Of a DNA stretch of 55,373 bases, positions 47,743-55,373 are shown in pieces. A model generated the notes under the pieces. It worked only from the letters and a program-made list of their open reading frames with translations, made no database searches and was not told the DNA's origin. How positions within the stretch are numbered: position 1 is the first letter of the stretch; each line of letters starts with the position of its first letter. Position numbers and translations under genes: made by a program. Source of the stretch: CAZOOA01 sp964581355 (GTDB lineage: Bacteria > Bacillota > Dethiobacteria > DTU022 > UBA8154). The DNA lies in assembly GCA_964581355.1 (NCBI GenBank), contig CAZOOA010000011.1, positions 1 through 55,373 of the forward strand, read 5' to 3'.

Positions 47743-48777
47743 ATGGCCTTTATTACCAGATATTTTTCCAGAGACATAGGGATAGACTTGGGAACTGCCA
47801 ACACGCTGGTTTATGTCAGGGGCAAAGGAATTGTTCTACGGGAACCTTCCGTGGTAGCCATTCGTAAAGATACCAATACTATCCTGGCTGTAGGAGAAGA
47901 AGCAAAAAAAATGATCGGTCGCACACCGGGGAACATTATTGCGATTCGGCCGATGAAAGATGGGGTTATTGCTGATTTTGACATTACTCAAACTATGCTG
48001 CGGCATTTTATCGGTAAATGCTACCGCAGGAGGGCTGTTTTTCTGCCGCAAGTTGTGGTTTGTGTCCCTTCAGGGGTTACCGAAGTGGAAAAAAGAGCGG
48101 TCCTGGATGCCACCAAGCAGGCCGGGGCCAAGGAAGCTTTTCTCATTGAAGAGCCCATGTCCGCTGCCATTGGTGCAGGCCTGCCGGTGGAAGATCCAAC
48201 AGGGAGCATGATTGTGGATATCGGGGGCGGCACTTCAGAAGTGGCTGTAATCTCCCTTGGCGGCATTGTCAGCAGCAAGTCTATCCGTGTTGGCGGGGAT
48301 GAGTTGGACGAGTCCATCATTAACTACATTAAAAAGACATATAATTTGATGATTGGAGAACGTACTGCAGAGGAAATTAAAATTCAAATCGGGTCGGCCT
48401 ACCGGACGGAAGAAGAGGAAACCATGGAGATCCGGGGAAGAGACCTGGTAAGCGGACTACCCAAAATCCTGTCCATCACTTCGTGGGAAATTGAAACTGC
48501 CCTTGCTGAGCCGGTTGCCTCCATCATGGAGACGATCAAGACAACATTGGAGCGGACTCCACCAGAATTGGCTTCAGATATTATGGAAAAAGGGATCGTC
48601 ATGACAGGTGGCGGCGCCCTGCTCAAAGGGTTTGACCGGTTGATTGCTGAAGAAACCGGCATGCCGGTATATATGGCAGAAGACCCGCTGGATTGTGTTG
48701 TTCTGGGCGCCGGCAAAGCTCTTACGGCCCTTGATTTGCTGAAAAGAGTGGCTGTTACTCCCCAGAAACCCTTCTAG
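47743..48777 (+). CDS. mreB: Rod-shape-determining protein MreB
   Basis: A 344-residue bacterial actin that guides lateral wall synthesis. Nucleotide-site motifs DLGTANTLVYVRGKGIV and DIGGGTSEVAVISLGG are clear, and VCVPSGVTEVEKRAVLDA is typical. GAAAGGAG precedes the ATG. It heads an mreB-mreC-mreD-mrdA-rodA operon. Confidence 0.98.
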   Translation: MAFITRYFSRDIGIDLGTANTLVYVRGKGIVLREPSVVAIRKDTNTILAVGEEAKKMIGRTPGNIIAIRPMKDGVIADFDITQTMLRHFIGKCYRRRAVFLPQVVVCVPSGVTEVEKRAVLDATKQAGAKEAFLIEEPMSAAIGAGLPVEDPTGSMIVDIGGGTSEVAVISLGGIVSSKSIRVGGDELDESIINYIKKTYNLMIGERTAEEIKIQIGSAYRTEEEETMEIRGRDLVSGLPKILSITSWEIETALAEPVASIMETIKTTLERTPPELASDIMEKGIVMTGGGALLKGFDRLIAEETGMPVYMAEDPLDCVVLGAGKALTALDLLKRVAVTPQKPF

Positions 48778-48834
48778 CATTGTAGATGTCAGTTGTTTTA
48801 GCAGTTATTAAACTATTTGGTTGGGGTGTTTTGT

Positions 48835-49710
48835 TTGAACCGTACCACCCAAAAAGTACTGGTTGTTTTGGGGTTGATTATCCTTTTACTTTCTTTGGTT
48901 TATTTTACCGGAGATATCACTTCCCGCTATACCTTTGCCGAAGACCTTGTGCTTACCGGTCTTTCTCCTGTGCAAGGGTTTTTTTCTCAATTGGGTACAC
49001 GGACATACCATTTTTTTTATGGGATGTTTGATTACCACCGCTTGCATGAAGAAAAAAAAGAAATCAGGGATGAACTTGCCAGGCGGGATAACCTCCAGCA
49101 CCAGCTTCTTGAACTGCAAAAAGAAAATTACCGGTTAAGGGAAATGCTCGATTTTAAAGAGCGAACGGAATACGAGCTTTTGCCTGCTGAAGTAATTGCC
49201 CGCGATCCCGGCTACTGGTTTGAAACCATTACAATCAACAAAGGATATGCAGACGGGGTGGAGCAGGATATGGCCGTGGTGACTTCAGAAGGTTTGGCGG
49301 GGAATATCTACTTTGTTTCCCGCAATTCATCAAAGGTGTTGCTTTTAACCGATTCCCGCCGGGCTGTTAGTGCCCTGGTGCAGCGCAGCAGGGAACCTGG
49401 AACCGTCGGTGTGGTGGAAGGGTATCCCGAAATGAAAGGCTACCTGCGGATGATTAATCTGCCGCCAGAGGCCAATATCCAGCCGGGAGACACGATTATT
49501 TCCTCAGGCCTGGGCGGTGTATTCCCCAAGGGGCTGGTTGTGGGGAGTGTCCTGGAAATCGACAAGGACCATTATGGTTTGCTGCAGAGAGCCATTGTAA
49601 AGCCTGCTGTAGATTTTAACAGGCTGGAAGAGGTGTTTATCGTCAAAGAAACTCCTTCAGCCAAAGATTTGGATGAACTGCCTGGTGGGGATGTTTCCGA
49701 CTACTATTAA
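48835..49710 (+). CDS. mreC: Rod-shape-determining protein MreC
   Basis: A 291-residue protein with one N-terminal membrane helix, a coiled-coil (about 60-95: RLHEEKKEIRDELARRDNLQ), and the beta-domain (IARDPGYWFETITINKG; GLAGNIYFVS; GDTIISSGLGGVFPKGLVVG). It scaffolds MreB, MreD and PBP2. TTG at 48835 is favoured because GGGGTG lies six bases upstream; TTG at 48817 and GTG at 48826 are alternatives. Confidence 0.95.
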   Translation: MNRTTQKVLVVLGLIILLLSLVYFTGDITSRYTFAEDLVLTGLSPVQGFFSQLGTRTYHFFYGMFDYHRLHEEKKEIRDELARRDNLQHQLLELQKENYRLREMLDFKERTEYELLPAEVIARDPGYWFETITINKGYADGVEQDMAVVTSEGLAGNIYFVSRNSSKVLLLTDSRRAVSALVQRSREPGTVGVVEGYPEMKGYLRMINLPPEANIQPGDTIISSGLGGVFPKGLVVGSVLEIDKDHYGLLQRAIVKPAVDFNRLEEVFIVKETPSAKDLDELPGGDVSDYY

Positions 49711-49729
49711 AGCGATTCCGGGGGCTTTT

Positions 49730-50269
49730 ATGGAACAGGAATTTTGGGCCAATAAATATTACCTTTCCTCGTACCTGATTGTGGTATTTATCACTGTATT
49801 GATCCTGGTTTTCCAGGGTTCCTTCCTGGCCTTTACCCTGACAGGGAATATCAGGCCGGACTTGCTGCTGATCCTGGTTATCTGCCTGGCATTTTTGTGG
49901 GGCGAAGAGCGCGGTGTAGTGGTAGGCTTTATCGCCGGCATTTTCCAGGACATTTTTTACGGGCCGGCCCTGGGTTTTTATACCCTGTCCATGCTGCTGC
50001 CAGCCTACCTGGCCGGACTGGGCTCCAGGGTGATTTATACGGACCAGGTGATTGGTCCTCTTTTGGCTGTATTTTTAGGCACCATCCTGCATGAAGCGGT
50101 TTCTTTTTTCCTGGTGGAGCTATTCTGGGGCAATGAGTTTCCCTTGTCTTATTACATGGAAACCATGTTTTTACCTGTTGCAGCGTACAACCTTGTTTTG
50201 ACCATTTTAATTTATCCTTTACTCTTCCGGGCTGAACAGGCAAAATTGTTTTACCCTTCTTTTAAGTAG
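49730..50269 (+). CDS. mreD: Rod-shape-determining protein MreD
   Basis: A 179-residue membrane protein with five or six helices; RPDLLLILVICLAFLWGEER and GIFQDIFYGPALGFYTL are typical of MreD. The ATG at 49730 has GGGGG upstream. An in-frame ATG at 49673 inside mreC is less likely. Confidence 0.93.
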   Translation: MEQEFWANKYYLSSYLIVVFITVLILVFQGSFLAFTLTGNIRPDLLLILVICLAFLWGEERGVVVGFIAGIFQDIFYGPALGFYTLSMLLPAYLAGLGSRVIYTDQVIGPLLAVFLGTILHEAVSFFLVELFWGNEFPLSYYMETMFLPVAAYNLVLTILIYPLLFRAEQAKLFYPSFK

Positions 50270-50361
50270 CAACCGCCGTTACCTTGAAAGGCTTTTAACA
50301 AGTTGGAATGCTGGATTATCTGTCAACATTTATTGATTGACAAGGAGTTGTGAGAGTCTTT

Positions 50362-52224
50362 ATGGACAAAAAAATGTTACGCCGGACCCGTGTTTTCTTT
50401 TCCCTGGTCATTTTGCTGTTTGTTTTGCTGGCAGCGCGCCTTGCCTATTTGCAGGTGATCCAATACGAATACTATTGGAACAGGGCGGAAAAGAACCGTT
50501 TCCGAATTATGCCTGTGACTGCTCCCCGGGGTGAAATATTTGGGAGGGAAGGAGAGCAATTGGTCACCAATAGGCCGGGCTTTACTGTTTCCCTGGTAGA
50601 CCTGGGAAGTGGATACAGCGATGAAACCATTGCCAGGCTTGGGGAGCTGCTGGAGATGAGTGAAGAAGAAATCCGGGAACGGATCCGTTCCCAGTATTAC
50701 AGCCGCTATATGCCTATTCGTTTAAAGACCGATGTGCCTGAAGAAACAGTAGCGATCATTTCTGAAAAACGGCTGGAGCTTCCCGGCGTATTAATTGAAG
50801 TGCAGCCGATCCGTAATTATGTCCTGGATAGTTTCGCCCCCCATATCCTGGGTTACCTGGGCAGCGGGACGGCCCCTGACTGGGTCGTGGAGCGCTGGGC
50901 TGAAGAGGGATACGAGGATTACCGGCCCGGGGAAATGGTCGGCCAATCAGGGCTTGAGCGGGTGTGGGAACCATACTTGCGGGGCCAGGATGGGGGCGTG
51001 CAGGTGGAAGTGAACTCTACCGGGCAATCCATCCGGGAATTCGAACGGGTCGAACCTGTGCCCGGCCATGACATATTTCTGACTCTCGATATACCATTGC
51101 AGAAAAAAATGGAAAAAACCCTGGAGGAAACCGTGGAGTATTTGAGCACGGAAGAAGGAAACGCTCGGGCCGGGGAGGCCGCTGCGGTAGCATTGGATCC
51201 CAACACCGGCCGGATCCTGGCCATGGCCAGCATCCCCTCGTATAACCCCAACACTTTCCGGGATGATATCGCTGAGCTTCAGCAAGACAACCGACAACCC
51301 TTGGTCAATAAAACCATCCAGGACCATTATCCAGTCGGCTCTGTCTTTAAGATGGCTACGGCCATAGCCGCCCTGCAAGAAGGGGAGGTTGCACGGAGCG
51401 AGCGGGTAACATGCAGGGGTTCGCTAACCCGCTTTAATGCGACAAAATCTTGTTTCCGCGGCACCGTTCATGGACCGGTGAATATCGTTGATGCCATTCA
51501 GCGTTCCTGTAATGTATTTTTTTATGAAATGGGTCTGCGGGTGGGTATTGACAAACTATCCCACTATTCCTACGAGTTTGGTTTCGGCAGCCCGACCGGG
51601 TTACAGGATGTACACGGGGAACGAAGCGGCATTGTGGCCAGCAGGGAATACAAGGACCGTATCTACCAGGAACAGTGGTACCCTGCAGAAACCATGGATG
51701 CAGCCATCGGGCAGAGTTTCCAAAGTATTACCCCGCTTCAGCTGGCCAACTACACTTCCATGCTGGCCAACGGGGGCATACACTACCGGCCTTACCTGGT
51801 TGAAAAAGTGATCAACAGCGAAGGCCAGACGGTTATGCTGGCTGAACCGGAAATACTGAATGAAATGGACGTCCAGGAAGCCCACTGGAATGCGGTCCAG
51901 GAGGGGATGGCAAAAGCTGTTCTGCCAGGGGGCACCGCGGCCAGGCTGGCAGATATAACGGTTCCAATTGCTGGCAAAACAGGGACGGCCCAGGTTACGA
52001 CCCTGGACCGGGACATCCCCTCTCACAGCTTGTTTGTATCCTATGCCCCGGTAAATGAGCCGGAGATTGCCCTGGCTGTTTTTGTCAAGCATGGCGGGAC
52101 AGGGGGGGTTACAGCAGCACCTGTAGCCCAAACAATCCTGGATTACTACTTTGGGGCCGAAGAAGAGGAGATTGAGGATATTGACGCTCTGCTGGAGCAG
52201 ACCGAAGATGAAGAAGCCACGTAA
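50362..52224 (+). CDS. mrdA: Penicillin-binding protein 2 (elongation transpeptidase)
   Basis: A 620-residue class B PBP with one N-terminal helix, a dimerisation domain and a transpeptidase domain. Active-site motifs: Ser327-x-x-Lys330 (PVGSVFKMATA), SCN at 382-384 and KTG (AGKTGTAQ). It cross-links peptidoglycan with RodA. AAGGAG lies 14 bases before ATG 50362 and two bases before GTG 50350; neither spacing is ideal. The C-terminal tail is acidic (EEEEIEDIDALLEQTEDEE). Confidence 0.96.
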   Translation: MDKKMLRRTRVFFSLVILLFVLLAARLAYLQVIQYEYYWNRAEKNRFRIMPVTAPRGEIFGREGEQLVTNRPGFTVSLVDLGSGYSDETIARLGELLEMSEEEIRERIRSQYYSRYMPIRLKTDVPEETVAIISEKRLELPGVLIEVQPIRNYVLDSFAPHILGYLGSGTAPDWVVERWAEEGYEDYRPGEMVGQSGLERVWEPYLRGQDGGVQVEVNSTGQSIREFERVEPVPGHDIFLTLDIPLQKKMEKTLEETVEYLSTEEGNARAGEAAAVALDPNTGRILAMASIPSYNPNTFRDDIAELQQDNRQPLVNKTIQDHYPVGSVFKMATAIAALQEGEVARSERVTCRGSLTRFNATKSCFRGTVHGPVNIVDAIQRSCNVFFYEMGLRVGIDKLSHYSYEFGFGSPTGLQDVHGERSGIVASREYKDRIYQEQWYPAETMDAAIGQSFQSITPLQLANYTSMLANGGIHYRPYLVEKVINSEGQTVMLAEPEILNEMDVQEAHWNAVQEGMAKAVLPGGTAARLADITVPIAGKTGTAQVTTLDRDIPSHSLFVSYAPVNEPEIALAVFVKHGGTGGVTAAPVAQTILDYYFGAEEEEIEDIDALLEQTEDEEAT

Positions 52225-52251
52225 AGAAATCAAGTGAGGTAAAATAGCGAT

Positions 52252-53355
52252 ATGTTTGACCGCCGCCTGTTAAAAAATTTTGATTACCAGCTTTTACTGA
52301 TTATGCTGGCCCTGTGCCTTTACGGTCTGCTGGTAATCAGCAGCGCCACCCAAGGTTTAAGTGCAGCGGACCCTTCGGCCTACGTGCGCCGGCAGGCCAT
52401 CTGGATGGCTATGGGTGTCGGGGGCATGCTGTTGGCCATCGGTGTGGATTATGTCAATTACTATCGGTGGGCCTGGTATCTTTATTTTGCCAATTTGCTT
52501 TTCCTCTCTCTGGTGCTTTTTATCGGCCGGGAAGGGGGAGGAGCTTACCGCTGGCTTGACCTGGGTGTTTTCGACTTTCAGCCTTCCGAGCTGGCCAAGC
52601 TGATCATAATTATTACCCTGGCCCGGGTGCTGGTTGATTACCAGGATAATATGAATAATGTGGTGAATCTTTTGCCACTTTTGGCCCATGTTTTTGCTCC
52701 CATGTTGTTGATTTTTCTGCAGCCGGACCTGGGCACGGGGCTGGTTTTAATCGTCATCTTTTTTGGTTTGCTCTACATGGGCGGGGTGCCGATAAAATAC
52801 CTGGGCCTGATTGTCGGTGCCGGCCTGGCAGTGTTCCCTTTACTTTGGGCCCAGCTGCTCTCGTATCAAAAGATGCGCCTGATCGTTTTTATGAATCCTG
52901 AATTGGACCCCTTGGGCTACGGTTACCAGTTAATGCAATCCATGATTGCCATTGGCTCCGGGGGCGTTAGCGGAAAAGGCCTTTTCGAAGGCACTCAGGC
53001 CAGGTTGCAGTTTCTACCTGAACAGCACACGGACTTTATCTTTTCTGTCCTGGGTGAGGAACTGGGACTTTTGGGTGGAGCCATTTTACTGACCCTTTAT
53101 TTTCTTTTAATTTACCGCATTTTAAAAATCGGGGCTTTTTCCAAAGACAGTTTTGGCGCCCTGCTCTGCACCGGGGTGGCCACCATGATCACCTTCCAGG
53201 TTCTTGTTAATGTTGGCATGTCTCTGGGGATCATGCCGGTGACAGGGTTGCCCCTACCTTTCATGAGCTATGGGGGCAATTCCATGCTGCTGAATATTAT
53301 TTCCATAGGCGTTGTCCTTAATGTGGGTATGAGGCGGCATAAGATCCAGTTTTAA
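52252..53355 (+). CDS. rodA: Rod-shape SEDS glycosyltransferase RodA
   Basis: A 367-residue, ten-helix SEDS protein that polymerises lipid II with PBP2. Motifs: YRWLDLGVFDFQPSELAKL, LQPDLGTGLVLI and EQHTDFIFSVLGEELGL. The C-terminal LPFMSYGGNSML is typical. AGTGAGGT precedes the ATG. It closes the rod-shape part of the operon. Confidence 0.96.
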   Translation: MFDRRLLKNFDYQLLLIMLALCLYGLLVISSATQGLSAADPSAYVRRQAIWMAMGVGGMLLAIGVDYVNYYRWAWYLYFANLLFLSLVLFIGREGGGAYRWLDLGVFDFQPSELAKLIIIITLARVLVDYQDNMNNVVNLLPLLAHVFAPMLLIFLQPDLGTGLVLIVIFFGLLYMGGVPIKYLGLIVGAGLAVFPLLWAQLLSYQKMRLIVFMNPELDPLGYGYQLMQSMIAIGSGGVSGKGLFEGTQARLQFLPEQHTDFIFSVLGEELGLLGGAILLTLYFLLIYRILKIGAFSKDSFGALLCTGVATMITFQVLVNVGMSLGIMPVTGLPLPFMSYGGNSMLLNIISIGVVLNVGMRRHKIQF

Positions 53356-53368
53356 GGCATATCAGCTC

Positions 53369-53415
53369 CCTCCCGGGAATATACTGTATGGTACAGGCAG
53401 CCTTTTCCCGGGAGG
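53369..53415 (+). promoter_or_regulatory. Hairpin covering the spoIVFA-like ribosome-binding site
   Basis: CCTCCCGGGAA at 53369-53379 pairs exactly with TTCCCGGGAGG at 53405-53415, and the GGGAGG is the Shine-Dalgarno for the ATG at 53424. The loop has an inner CTGTA/TACAG stem. In a transcript from rodA it would hide the start site, so translation may depend on a separate downstream promoter. Confidence 0.6.
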
Positions 53416-53423
53416 TTGAAAAA

Positions 53424-54269
53424 ATGAATACCAGCAAAAAGAAATCCAAAGTAACCAGTTCTGATCTCAGGTCACGGCTGGAAGAGTACTCCACATTAAA
53501 AGAAAAAGCCCGGTGGCCTCAAGCCGGGGAAACAGAAACGAAGGACGTTCCCGCCTATTTGGACCGGTTCCCTTTTTCTGTTTTTCGGGAGATGCATCGG
53601 TTTCTCCTGTTTAAGGCAACCCTGATCCTCTTTGTTATCCTGGTAGCCTTCCTGCTGTCTTTGATCAATATACCCCTGTTTGCAGCTCTATTGCACAATA
53701 TTTATTTTGTCACCAACTGGCAGATGGACCTGGCCCAAACTGGGCGAGAGATCATGCCGGTATTGCAGCAGTTTTGGGAAGGGGATCCGGAAGTGGGGTT
53801 AAATAGCCCCGTGATTGCTCCAGCAGAAAAACCCGGGCCTGAAGAGGGCGTGGATCCAACTCCGGGTAAGGACGAACCGTTTCAGCTTCCTGTAGAAGGT
53901 ATCCTGGAAATTCCCTTTGGTTTAACCAGCGATGGCAGTATGAACTATGGGTTGGTATTTCAGGTTTTGCCCGGCTCCGAGGTTTCGGCTTCACTTTCCG
54001 GCCGTGTCAAGGAAAGAGGGTGCCAGGAAGAAGCCGGTTATTACCTGGTCCTGGAACATGTGGGAGGGTTGGAAACCATTTATGGGTATCTTGCTGAACT
54101 TGAGGTCGAAGAAATGCAGGAAATTGCTGCAGGGCAGGTGATTGGAAAGATTGATCAAGCAGGGATGAACAATGCCCAGGCCTGGTTTTATTTTGAGTTG
54201 CGTCAAGATGGAAGACCAAAAGACCCGGCACCCCTGTTTCGGGACGAAAAGACAGTGGACAACGAGTGA
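53424..54269 (+). CDS. SpoIVFA-like protein with degenerate LytM (M23) domain
   Basis: A 281-residue protein: a charged cytoplasmic N-terminus, one membrane helix (about residues 75-97), and a C-terminal LytM-like domain (GYYLVLEHVGGLETIYGYLA; GKIDQAGMNNAQAWFYFELR). Both LytM zinc His positions (TLYGHL and HFELR in active enzymes) are Tyr here, so it is probably not a peptidase. SpoIVFA holds and inhibits the SpoIVFB protease in forespore-membrane signalling. A SpoIVFB-like gene follows 75 bases downstream, supporting this. GGGAGG precedes the ATG, inside a hairpin. Confidence 0.8.
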   Translation: MNTSKKKSKVTSSDLRSRLEEYSTLKEKARWPQAGETETKDVPAYLDRFPFSVFREMHRFLLFKATLILFVILVAFLLSLINIPLFAALLHNIYFVTNWQMDLAQTGREIMPVLQQFWEGDPEVGLNSPVIAPAEKPGPEEGVDPTPGKDEPFQLPVEGILEIPFGLTSDGSMNYGLVFQVLPGSEVSASLSGRVKERGCQEEAGYYLVLEHVGGLETIYGYLAELEVEEMQEIAAGQVIGKIDQAGMNNAQAWFYFELRQDGRPKDPAPLFRDEKTVDNE

Positions 54270-54344
54270 TCCGAATCAGCTGGTTCTCTTTTTTGTGCCT
54301 TGACTTCATGTTTGAACTGGTTTTAAAGGGTTAGGGGGCTTACT

Positions 54345-55262
54345 ATGAGTTGGCGCCTGGCAAGGGTTTCTAACGTGGATGTCTGCATTCATCCACTGTT
54401 TTTGCTGTTTATGGGGCTCTGGCTCCTGGCCGGCTTGCCCTTGGAAACCCTGCTTCTTTTTGTCCTGGTTGCCGGTCATGAGCTTTCCCACCTGTTGGCT
54501 GCCCGTTACCTGGGCATTCAGGTGCAGCGAGTCGAGCTGTTCCCTTTTGGGGGCGTGGGCTACCTGGGCAGTCCCATCGAGCTGGAACCGCGTAAAGAAA
54601 TGATCGTCTCAGCAGCAGGCCCCTTGTTCAATGCCGCTGTTTTTCTGCTGACCTGGATGTCTGCCTCGGGAATCGTGCTCCCTGGCCGGGAATGGGTTGC
54701 TCCCGGGTGTGTTTCTTTTTTGCTCCGTGCCAACCTGTTTTTACTGTTATTTAACCTGCTGCCGGCCTTGCCTTTGGATGGCGGGCGCCTTTTCCGGGCC
54801 ACTTTGATTCCGTACCGGGGTTTTTACCGGGCTACGGAAATTGCTTCGGAAAACGGGAAATGGCTGGGTGTTGGCTTTTTCCTGGTTGGATTTGCACTCT
54901 CCAGCTATGATTACTTAAACTTGTCCTTATCATTTATGGGTGTCTTTTTATATTACGCGGCCACCAGGGAGCAGCAGGCCTCGGTGTATACATTTATCCG
55001 CTACCTGGTTAAGAAACAGAAAGCGCTTCAAAAAAAGCGGGTTTTAAAGGGAGAACAGCTGGTGGCGCTGGATAGTATGACCTTAATGGACGTGTTAAAG
55101 CAGTTCAAACCTTCTCGCTACCACCAGGTGATTGTCTTAAGCCAAACCTGCCAGGTTCGGGCCCTGCTGTCGGAAAGCCAGGTATTATCGGCCGTATTAA
55201 AAGACGGGACCGATCTCCCCCTGAAAAGCCTGATACAAACTAGAAGGCCTGGAGATCTATGA
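54345..55262 (+). CDS. spoIVFB: SpoIVFB-like site-2 metalloprotease (M50)
   Basis: A 305-residue intramembrane zinc protease: HELSH at 45-49 (AGHELSHLLAARYLG), LLPALPLDGGRLFRA as the second motif, several helices and a C-terminal CBS-like region (MTLMDVLKQFKPSRYHQVIV). In Bacillus, SpoIVFB cleaves pro-sigma-K in the mother cell. The SpoIVFA-like partner lies upstream. This pair marks the organism as spore-forming. The 111 bases after it show no clear gene. Confidence 0.88.
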   Translation: MSWRLARVSNVDVCIHPLFLLFMGLWLLAGLPLETLLLFVLVAGHELSHLLAARYLGIQVQRVELFPFGGVGYLGSPIELEPRKEMIVSAAGPLFNAAVFLLTWMSASGIVLPGREWVAPGCVSFLLRANLFLLLFNLLPALPLDGGRLFRATLIPYRGFYRATEIASENGKWLGVGFFLVGFALSSYDYLNLSLSFMGVFLYYAATREQQASVYTFIRYLVKKQKALQKKRVLKGEQLVALDSMTLMDVLKQFKPSRYHQVIVLSQTCQVRALLSESQVLSAVLKDGTDLPLKSLIQTRRPGDL

Positions 55263-55373
55263 CCCCCCTGGTATGCCACCTGGCGATTGTTTTTCATTTT
55301 GCCGTGATAAAAAGGTTTTTTTCTTGAATACGGCGAATAGTAAGACAAGTTATTGTATTTTCTTGGATATACT

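Noticed and set aside
55259..55327. 22-codon frame overlapping the spoIVFB stop
   Set aside because: ATGA overlap is present but the peptide is short, has no family, and no ribosome-binding site; likely chance.
1..55373. CRISPR arrays, tRNA or rRNA genes, integrases
   Set aside because: Scanned by eye for regular direct repeats with spacers, tRNA-like cloverleaf ends and known conserved rRNA or recombinase motifs; none was seen, though a computed scan would be more reliable.

Overview
The window looks like a chromosomal segment of a spore-forming, anaerobic member of the Clostridia (phylum Bacillota). Evidence: a six-gene Rnf ferredoxin:NAD+ oxidoreductase operon in the order C-D-G-E-A-B, an mre/mrdA/rodA rod-shape operon, an adjoining SpoIVFA/SpoIVFB-type sporulation pair, indolepyruvate:ferredoxin oxidoreductase, strong GGAGG ribosome-binding sites with frequent GTG/TTG starts, and a UGA-encoded selenoprotein. 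Acidic exported proteins together with a large multi-subunit Mrp-type cation/proton antiporter would suit a salt- or alkali-exposed organism, perhaps a Dethiobacter-, Desulfotomaculum- or Pelotomaculum-like lineage. That placement is inference. No rRNA, tRNA, CRISPR array, integrase or transposase gene was seen.

Layout. (1) 1-10.7 kb: an acyl-CoA and beta-keto-acid module. It has two BKACE (DUF849) enzymes, one of them cut by the window edge, an acyl-CoA dehydrogenase, a MaoC hydratase, a TetR repressor fused to a MaoC domain, two thiolase-fold proteins that appear to lack the usual catalytic Cys and His, two DUF35 partners and an AMP-forming acyl-CoA synthetase. (2) 11-19.3 kb: a TGS GTPase, PEP carboxykinase, a secreted dockerin-bearing subtilase, a HesB-like selenoprotein missed by ordinary ORF calling, a DUF1540 protein, a DUF1847 protein and a lipoprotein. 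(3) 19.4-29 kb, all on the minus strand: two phenylacetate-CoA ligases, an ACT protein, IorA/IorB and a TRAP transporter, read as uptake and oxidation of aryl acids or aryl-keto acids. (4) 29.3-34.6 kb: rnfCDGEAB, with an RnfG that carries two flavin-attachment motifs. (5) 35-43.9 kb: moaC coupled to an Mrp/Mbh-like antiporter operon with three large antiporter subunits, the last carrying four 25-residue C-terminal repeats. (6) 44.4-47.5 kb: ApbE (the likely flavin-loading enzyme for Rnf), a Gx-family membrane protein, Maf and RadC. (7) 47.7-55.3 kb: mreBCD, mrdA, rodA, then the SpoIVFA/SpoIVFB pair.

How it fits together. Acyl-CoA and aryl-keto-acid oxidation yields reduced ferredoxin and NADH; Rnf exchanges electrons between ferredoxin and NAD+ while moving an ion, the Mrp complex interconverts Na+ and H+ gradients, and ApbE flavinylates Rnf.

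Intergenic DNA is rich in short dispersed non-coding repeats: family A at 262, 1884 and 44028; family B at 3971, 26548 and 34727; a long palindrome at 37282 with a solo arm at 44112; REP-like GGGGACGG hairpins at 26673 and 27536; and a structured element at 437-661 with a diverged relative at 43918. These, the selenoprotein, the TetR-MaoC fusion, the double-flavin RnfG and the repeat-tailed antiporter are the most unusual content.
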